DNA of 64,000 bases from Lasiosphaeria ovina (lineage: Eukaryota; Ascomycota; Sordariomycetes; Sordariales; Lasiosphaeriaceae), in assembly GCA_033439765.1 (NCBI GenBank), contig JAULSN010000006.1:1364001-1428000 (forward strand), in the 5' to 3' direction. Each line of letters opens with the position of its first letter. Positions within the stretch are counted from its first letter, which is position 1. Below are positions 57,087 through 64,000 of this stretch, one piece after another. The position numbers and the translations under genes are program-made. Under the pieces are notes generated by a model that was given only the letters and a program-made list of their open reading frames with translations, made no database searches and had not been told where the DNA came from.

Positions 57087-58619
57087 ATGGCAGAAAACAT
57101 GTCGGTCGACACGCACGATCCGACAAAAGACGAGAGCGAGGACTCAATGGAGTCGAGTCCTGAAGGAGACGTCCCCCCTACCACAACAACACAGGAAAAT
57201 CAACAGCCAAAGCGAAAAGGGGGGCGCAAACCAGTACGTCTGAGCAAGAGAGGCATTGCATCCCTTGGTCACCCAATTTTATGTGCATGTGCAGTGCTGC
57301 AGTGCAGTGCCCACGCCTTGGTCCTCAAAGTCATTAGAGTTTAGCCTTTCCAGGTTGACAACCAACATCCACTAACACGAATGCCCACAGATATATGCAA
57401 CATCAGAGGAGCGGAAGCAAAGGAACCGCCAGGCTCAGGCAGCTTTTCGAGAACGGCGAACCGAGTACATCAAGCATCTGGAGGAGGCCATACACACTCA
57501 TGAACAGAATCTTGCGAACCTTCAAGCTGCCCATCGTCATGCAGCTGATGAGTGCTTGATGCTGCGGTACAAAAACTCGCTGTTGGAGCGCATCCTTCTT
57601 GAGAAGGGTAAGCTACCGCCCTGTCTCCTAGATCCTTCAACCCCTTCCCTGCCGTCGCATCATGTTCATGTTACTTACGCATATACTTCTAGGCATCGAT
57701 GTGCAAGCCGAGCTTCGTGCCAAGACTGGCAGTCCCAATCTTGGGCCTACTCATATGCCTAACATGGTGCACCCTCCGCCCATTCAACGGGCTCTACTGA
57801 ACAGGCACCATGCCCGCCGATCAAACTCGAGCATTGCGCCAAAGCTCGAGCCCGGCATTATATCCCCGCTACCACCTCCGATACATCACCCGTCTATGGC
57901 ATCACCCAAGAGTAAGCCCACCCCGTCCTCGCATTCAACCTCACCGACAGCGACGACCTCGTTCGGCTCTCAACACGGCGCCTCACCGGCTGGATCCGAC
58001 CACATATCATCGATGCGGCAACCGCTACCTCCGACGTCGACGATGAAAGCCCCGCCGCCGCCGGCAGCAATGGTCGGCATGGCAACGGCGCGGCAGATGC
58101 ACATGGCGGCACTCCAGCAACAGGCCGCCGGCCATGCGAGAGCAGGCGTTGCTAGAAGCCCGGCCCCCTTCTACCCAACGCCTTCGTTTCAAAATCACAT
58201 TGAGCAACTCGGCAAGCTGACCCGTTTCTTTTTCCCCTCCCCTACCCCCTTTATAGAACTCTGTCGTCCTAGGTTCATCCCGTGTTTCAGAACAGGAGTA
58301 CGATGCGGCCGCCGACATGATGGACGACGGCGGCGATCCGCCCGACACCCCGAGTGGGCCCGGTCCCTACCCCGGTCCGGCATACTGCGGCGAACCGCAA
58401 TCGATATCGCTGCCCTCGCCCGTCACGACCCTCCCTCCCGGCTCCCAACAACTCTCTGGGCACTCCCCGATTGACGCCATGAGCCCTGCTCAACAGCATC
58501 CCGGTTACCCGTCAATGACACAACTACTCGACTCCGGCTTCGATTTCGATCCATTTGGTCTAAGCGCCAGCATGGCCTTCCCGACACAGTTTTCTTTCGA
58601 TACAAGCAACATGCGGTAG
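57087..58619 (+). CDS. bZIP transcription factor
   Basis: Four exons: 57087-57233, 57391-57607, 57693-58211, 58291-58619; 403 residues. The basic region and zipper span about residues 43-110: KRKGGRKP, SEERKQRNRQAQAAFRERRT (the invariant N-x7-R is present), then YIKHLEEAIHTHEQNLANLQ and CLMLRYKNSLLERILLEKG. A conserved extension, GIDVQAELRAKTGSP, follows the zipper. The C-terminal half is Pro/Ser/Gln-rich, ends near FGLSASMAFPTQFSFDTSNM and is a likely activation domain. The last intron (58212-58290) starts with GC rather than GT (GCAAGC...TTTCAG); the phase only works with this donor. The DNA-binding class is certain; the orthologue name and target genes are not. Confidence 0.87.
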
Positions 58620-61600
58620 AGTTGATTTGATAGCCCCAGAATGAAGCGACGTATGGGTAGGACCACGCCGCAGTGTCTATTCATCTGCCTTTTGGAGAAG
58701 CCCTCCGCCAGCTCAACCAGCCCGGCTCCTCAATGGTGTCCCCAGGGAGTAGACGTGGCAAGAGAATTGAGGCCGGAAAGCATGATGAATTTTCTTGGGG
58801 CTGGCCAGGTCGTTCCCTTTGCGACACCACCATCAAAATTACGGCGAATTTTTTTTTTCTGAGATACCCCAGGATTGCTTCCAGTTGGCGACAGGACGGC
58901 CAGGGGAAACGGCCATTCAACTTGGCCTCCTCAGAGCCACGAGCAACCATCATTCTGTTCTCTTCACAGCTTCATGTACGGCCGACCCTAATTTGTCGGC
59001 TGACAGTGTTGTTCATGCTTGTCGAACTATATACCCATAATGGCAGAGGCCTACCTAATTCGCGACTTTATTTGCGATTGGGTCATGTTTTAGGCGGGGT
59101 TACGGATCACAAAAGTTTTGCTCTTTCGAAACCAGCAGGAATTGGAACTTTTAAGAGGAGGCATATGTCGGCATGTAACGACAGTTATGACGACGATGGT
59201 GACAATGACTACGACGACGACGATCACAACAAGATATGACGCCATTTGGAGTCATTCCTAAAATCATTTCCGGCGCTACCACCAACAGTCGCTAACATCA
59301 GGAGGGCTCTGGTTGCATTGCCTTGTTAGTCTGCCTTGCCCTGGCGACTTTCTCCGCCGGGGATATTGTTTTCCTTGTCCCATAAAATTCTTGGGTGTAA
59401 CCCCGCAGAGGCTTTGTCTCTGTGGTTTTCCACGCCATGATGGCTTTGGGAAGACGCCCTCGACAGGAAGATTTAAGGAGAAATGTGCTCGTGTTGTTGT
59501 CTCTTCAATTTATCTCTGCCCCACTCTAAATGTCTTTCCCATTTCTTTCCAGGACGGTCTGCTCTCTATATATATGTGGTGTGCTCCGTGAGATGGCCCT
59601 CTCCTGTTGCCTGCTCTCTCTAGGTCCGTCCTTGGATCGTTCAGGGGTAGCTTTTACATGCCGTGTCCTGGTGGTAAAGCTTTCCTGGTTGCATGTCATC
59701 CTTCACCAGATGTGAAGAGACAATGACGTGCTGTACATAGCCACTGTTCTCTTTCCATTCCGTTTTTTCAATCTGGCATGATGTATGTATATAAGAGAAA
59801 GGGCAGAGTGGAGCAGAAGGTAGGTACCGGTTTCTGCATTCCCTCTCAGGTGGTGGGAATGAAAAAGGGAAGCAATAACAATAAGGGGAAGGATGTGCTT
59901 ACGTAACGTAGCTTCGGGACTAGGTGGGTTGGTGGCATGGGAGGTGATGAATTACATATACAAGATAGCAAATAACATGCTTTTAATAGTGTCTTCTTGC
60001 CTTCGGGGTTGGCCAAGTTTGTGTGTTATTTGTTGTGTAAGGCGGGAGTGTCTTATGATTTATGTAGGTGGGCGGATATATGTAATTAGTTCAAGCTTGC
60101 CACTTGCGAGAGAGTTGATCTGAAAATTCCCCCAGCCTCGTACTGGATCTGGCCAGTTGTTTTCATAGGCTGCCTTGGATGCCCAAGATCTCACAGTAGT
60201 GTACAGTACCTTGAAAAGTAAACTGGTATCATTCGGACAAAATGTTGGTAAGCCTAGAGTAGCAAGCCGAGAGCTGGCGGCCCGCGCACGTTTCCGGCGT
60301 TCCGCGCTGCCGTCTTGTGGCATCCTTCCCACCTTACGTGAGACAGCATACCCCACCGACTGATGTCGGCAATGAGAGCACGACATGGAGCTGGCTATGC
60401 TGGCTTGCATGGGACTAGCATTGTTGATACGAGCATCTTGTTTCGGCTGCTGGAGAACAGGGGTCGGCGCCGAGCACTGATACCTATGGTGTCTTTGAGA
60501 CTTTATTCCACGGGAGTTTGATAATCAAAACAAACTTCTGGTTTCACGACCAACGTCAACGTTGATTGTGGGGGTTTCTCTTCTTGTCTCACACTGGTCG
60601 AGCACTTGCGCTGAACAATCTCTCGGGGTGATGGAATCTACTTGTTGCTGCCGGGAGGACCTTCGGACTTTGTTTTACCGATTCGCCAATGTATTGCAAC
60701 GTGAGACGGTAGACTAATTAGTAGCCGGGGAGTCGGGATCCACGAATACAGTACGGTGCCAATCAGTAAAACCTGCATGTGGCTACATTGCCCGAGACAG
60801 CAAGACTACCCGTTTCGGGGGGGAAGCCCGTGTAACCGTGTGTTGACGTCTTGTGTCAAGGCAGCTCCAATCAGATACCTGGCTCCGACACCGCATTGCC
60901 AGTAGGCCACCCACTGCTATTTGATTCTTTTATCAATAGCCTCGAGCTATCTGCGAGGTAGTATGCAAAGAGGGCCCAAGGTGCCATTGTGGCCAATGCT
61001 GACGAGTCTTCTGCGTGGACCCCGGAGTCGGATCGTCCCAATCAGCAAAGATACGACTATCTATTTCGGCCATCCATGATCCATCCGTCCTTCAATATAC
61101 CCCGGAATGGGATTCAAGCTTAACCCCGCGCATCCAGACTGTCAGCCAGAGCGTCAGCACTACTGCCCCAGATATAAGATATAACATGGTCGATATGACT
61201 TCCGTATGGGGGATGATAGCTCCCCTTGCTGCCACACGCTGCAGCACATGTCGGCATCGTCCTGATATTGGCTCGGACCGACCAATTACGACCGATCAAG
61301 GTCATCCACACGACCCGTCCCGTACCTTATCACTGATATCCTCTTTCCGTACGCATGCAGATAGATGCATGAAGAATGACCAAGTGATAGGCTTGCGTAG
61401 AGAGCACACAGACACCAAGGCCAGGGCCAAGCCGAGTGCTCGCTTTCATAACCTTACCTGATATGTGAGAAATGTAGGAGCGTGGGAACGAGCAGGCATG
61501 ATGCTAGGCTGGTCCGTGTTCCCGTGGTTCCACGGCGGCGGCTGGGCAGTCGGCAGCCGGCAACGTGTCGTACAACAATCCATGCATATATCCTCCAGTG

Positions 61601-61740
61601 GCCACGGGAGGCGAGCTGGCTGGCTTCCTCCCCCGAGCGTAGGGTATCTTGGAATTGCTGGTTCAAATCGTCTCTTGAAACTCTTATACATCTCCAGCAC
61701 CATCTGCAGCCAGCCCCTGTGCTGTTGAACCAACATCACC
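58620..61740. other. 3.1-kb intergenic region
   Basis: Between the bZIP gene and the P450 gene, both on the plus strand. Small ORFs at 58673-59239 and 61015-61461 carry no recognisable domain and are AT-rich or of mixed codon use; the first overlaps the expected bZIP 3' UTR. I see no RNA gene or repeat that I can support. Confidence 0.5.
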
Positions 61741-63592
61741 ATGGCTACTGTCAACACTCCTCTCAGCGTTTGGCTCGCTATATTTGCCGCTGTCTCGTAT
61801 GTCGGTTACACTGTCGTTCGCCGCCGCTACTTTCACCCCCTCTCCCACGTCCCGGGCCCCTTTCTCTGGTCCGTCTCTGGCCTGCCTCTCTTTTACCAGC
61901 AAGCCATCTTGGAAGGACAGCTTATGCATGTACTTCCCGAGCTCCACGCCATCTACGGTATGTCATGCACTGATCAGCGCAGGAGAGAGCCGACCCACTC
62001 TTTGCGGACATGAGAATACCCCTTTTCTCACCCTCTCTGCCTAACAGGTCCCGTCGTCCGTATCAGCCCCGACGAGATCCACCTCAGCGACCCGGAAAAC
62101 TATGACCGGATTCACAGCGTGGGGTCAAAGTTCTACAAAGATCCTGCGTTCTACGGGTGCATGGAGGGTCCGCTGAAGACACCCATAATCCTGACCGTGA
62201 TCCCAAACGAAGACCACCGGGTGCGGCGTGCAGTGCTGAACCCCTTTTTCTCGCGGCGATCTACGCTGGAGCTCGAGCCCGTCGTCCGCGGCAAGGCGCG
62301 CAAGCTGGTCGAGCTCATCGAGGCGTCGCTTCTCAGCGGCAAAGAGGGCAGGCCAGGCCCCGGTGTTTTCGACGCCCATCATGCCGTCCGCGCCTTCTCG
62401 GTCGACGTCATTACCGAGTATGCATACGCGAACTGCTGGAACCAGATGGACATGGACGATTGGGGTGCCGGGTACCAGGAAGCCATCCGCTCCGTGCAGT
62501 CATTCTTCCCCTGGTTTTTGACCTTCCCGTTCCTGTCGTCCGTGTTCGGCCTGGTGCCCGACTCGGTCAATGTCGCCCTGTTCCCGTGGTTCAAGAAGTG
62601 GTACGATAGCCTGCAGGTCATCCGCACCGCTGTGACGAGGGTCCGCAAAGAGATATCGATGGGTGTCGTGCCGCCGCGCCGCACCATCTTCCACGACCTG
62701 ATGGACCCTCCTCCGTTCGAGGACGAGGGCGACAACAAGAAGCAGCGCCCTCGACTCTCGGACGAGATCGTGTTCGCCGACGCCGTCAACGTGACGGGTG
62801 CCGGTGCCGAGACCACGGGCTCGACAGTCGGACGCGCCATCTTCGAGATCATCAGCAACCCGGTCGTCTATGCCACGCTGTCCCAGGAGCTCCGCGAGGC
62901 ACTGCCAAGCTCAGACCCTGAGACGTTCAGTCTGGTGGCTCTCGAGAAGCTGCCGTACCTGAGCGCTGTCATCAAGGAAGCCATTAGGTTGGTTGTCATC
63001 TAATACACTGCGTGGCGCGAATTAAAGCAGCTGACCGTGTCGATCTACTGTATCCAGGTTGAACCCCGGTCTCCCGGGCCACCTCCCGCGTGTCGTCCCG
63101 GTCGGGGGCGCCGGCGTCACCTTCAACGGCTACACGGTGCCGCCAGGGACGGTGGTGAGCATGAGCGCGTGGACGCTCCACCACAATACCGAAGCGTTTC
63201 CGGACCCGGAGCGGTTTGACCCGACGCGTTGGTGAGTTACTCCGTCCCTGGTCTGGGTGCTGTTCTTCGCCCTCACACAAGACTACGCGCCAATCCCGTA
63301 ATCTAGGACCAACGCGCCATCCCCGGACGCCCTCCGCGCGCGCGAGAAGAGCATGATACCGTTCGGCCGCGGCTCGCGCACCTGCCTGGGCCAGAACCTG
63401 GCACTGTGCGAGCTGCATTACACCCTGGCCAGCATCTTCCGGCGCTTCGCCTTCGACGGAGACGGCACGGGCCGACGACTTGGGGTGCATCCCGACTTTG
63501 CGCGGTCCGATCTGCAGCTGGTTGAGATGCTGCTTGGCTACCATCCGCGTAAGGCCAGGAAGCTGCGCCTCATCTTCGAGAGCGCGAAATAA
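61741..63592 (+). CDS. Cytochrome P450 monooxygenase
   Basis: Four exons: 61741-61957, 62048-62987, 63058-63231, 63307-63592; 538 residues. ER-anchored haem monooxygenase: an N-terminal membrane anchor (LSVWLAIFAAVSYVGYTVV), a proline hinge (HPLSHVPGPF), I-helix oxygen-binding motif AGAETT, K-helix ExxR in KEAIR, the PERF region (DPERFDPTRW), and the haem-binding loop FGRGSRTCLGQNLA with its Cys ligand. It is complete and all introns keep phase. The overall pattern is that of the large ascomycete group containing trichodiene-oxygenase-like and other secondary-metabolism P450s, but no biosynthetic core enzyme lies nearby within the window, so the substrate is unknown. The gene may belong to a cluster extending past the right edge. 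Confidence 0.93.
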
Positions 63593-64000
63593 TACGTAGT
63601 CGGGGTGTGGCACTTGCAGAGGAGACAGAAAGGGGTCGGGTCACTTGTTCGAGTTAAGCCTGCAGATGCGAACAGTTCGAATTCATGTATGTATCGGATC
63701 CGTATACTCCGTAAGTGACAGGCACTCTCCGTCAAAGTAAAGTAGTCTGTGAAAAAACCGAACCAATCGAATGGCTCAACGCCTCGGGTGATGTTGAAGC
63801 TGCAAGACATGGGCCATTTGACCAAGGTACCGACTGTATACTCTCAGGCACCAAAGACCGTAGCGCGCTCAATCTGGGGGAAACTCATAATAACGGAGGA
63901 GGAAAGCGCCGTGCCTGTGTGTTCCACATAGGCCGTGGGCGCCGTCATTATGTTGAGGCGCAAACCGTGCTGCCCGGGCAAAAATCAGGGCGAATGTCCC
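63593..64000. other. Right-edge flank
   Basis: About 400 bases downstream of the P450 gene with an ACTCCGTA word at 63706-63713. No gene start is visible. Confidence 0.6.

Noticed and set aside
58673..59239. Plus-strand 188-codon ORF after the bZIP gene
   Set aside because: Lies in the expected 3' UTR, ends in an Asp-rich low-complexity run, with no domain.
1..64000. CRISPR array, prophage, bacterial-type operon or rRNA genes
   Set aside because: The sequence is eukaryotic with spliced genes; no spaced direct-repeat array and no rRNA sequence was seen.

Overview
The window is nuclear DNA of a filamentous ascomycete. The evidence is short GT-AG introns of about 47-210 bases, compact intergenic spaces, fungal-only families (Zn2Cys6 and bZIP regulators, HapE, an AA8-AA3-CBM1 cellobiose dehydrogenase) and Pezizomycotina-type housekeeping proteins. 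The CBM1-bearing cellobiose dehydrogenase and the protein sequences suggest a plant-biomass-degrading Sordariomycete, probably Sordariales/Chaetomiaceae-like; this placement is inference from sequence memory. I find 19 protein-coding genes (one cut by the window edge), one tRNA gene, two copies of a small terminal-inverted-repeat element, a second short inverted-repeat element, and one doubtful repeat-containing ORF. Exon boundaries were read by eye from splice motifs and reading phase; in every multi-exon model lying wholly inside the window the exons add up to whole codons.

Layout. 1-9.5 kb: the 5' end of a xylulokinase (-), a SUN-domain protein of the Slp1 type (+) and a Mei2-like RNA-binding protein with 11 exons (-). 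9.5-20 kb: housekeeping genes, namely exocyst Sec15 (+), CCAAT-binding subunit HapE/Hap5 (-), 18S processing factor Fcf2 (+), mitochondrial ribosomal protein uS10m (+) and mitochondrial tryptophanyl-tRNA synthetase (+). 20-31 kb: a Zn2Cys6 transcription factor (-), a membrane-anchored prolyl-4-hydroxylase-like oxygenase (-), tRNA-Arg(TCG) with an 8-base intron (-) and a secreted cellobiose dehydrogenase (+). 31-50.5 kb: a GNAT-domain protein (-), Arl2 GTPase (+), a 1,614-residue DUF4045/gelsolin-type protein (+), Mediator subunit Med10 (-), a LIM-like zinc-finger protein (-) and a conserved basic protein with a KEN box (-). 50.5-57 kb is gene-poor and carries the inverted-repeat elements. 57-64 kb: a bZIP factor (+), 3 kb of apparent intergenic DNA and a cytochrome P450 (+).

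The genes do not form an obvious operon-like or secondary-metabolite cluster. Links are general: the pentose pathway (xylulokinase) and oxidative cellulose attack (cellobiose dehydrogenase) both serve biomass use, and HapE sits beside a promoter dense in the CCAAT box its own complex binds. I did not find a convincing new multi-gene system. The most unusual items are a small ORF built of a 37-residue repeat downstream of the GNAT gene, a LIM-type zinc finger split by an acidic insert, and the small terminal-inverted-repeat elements.
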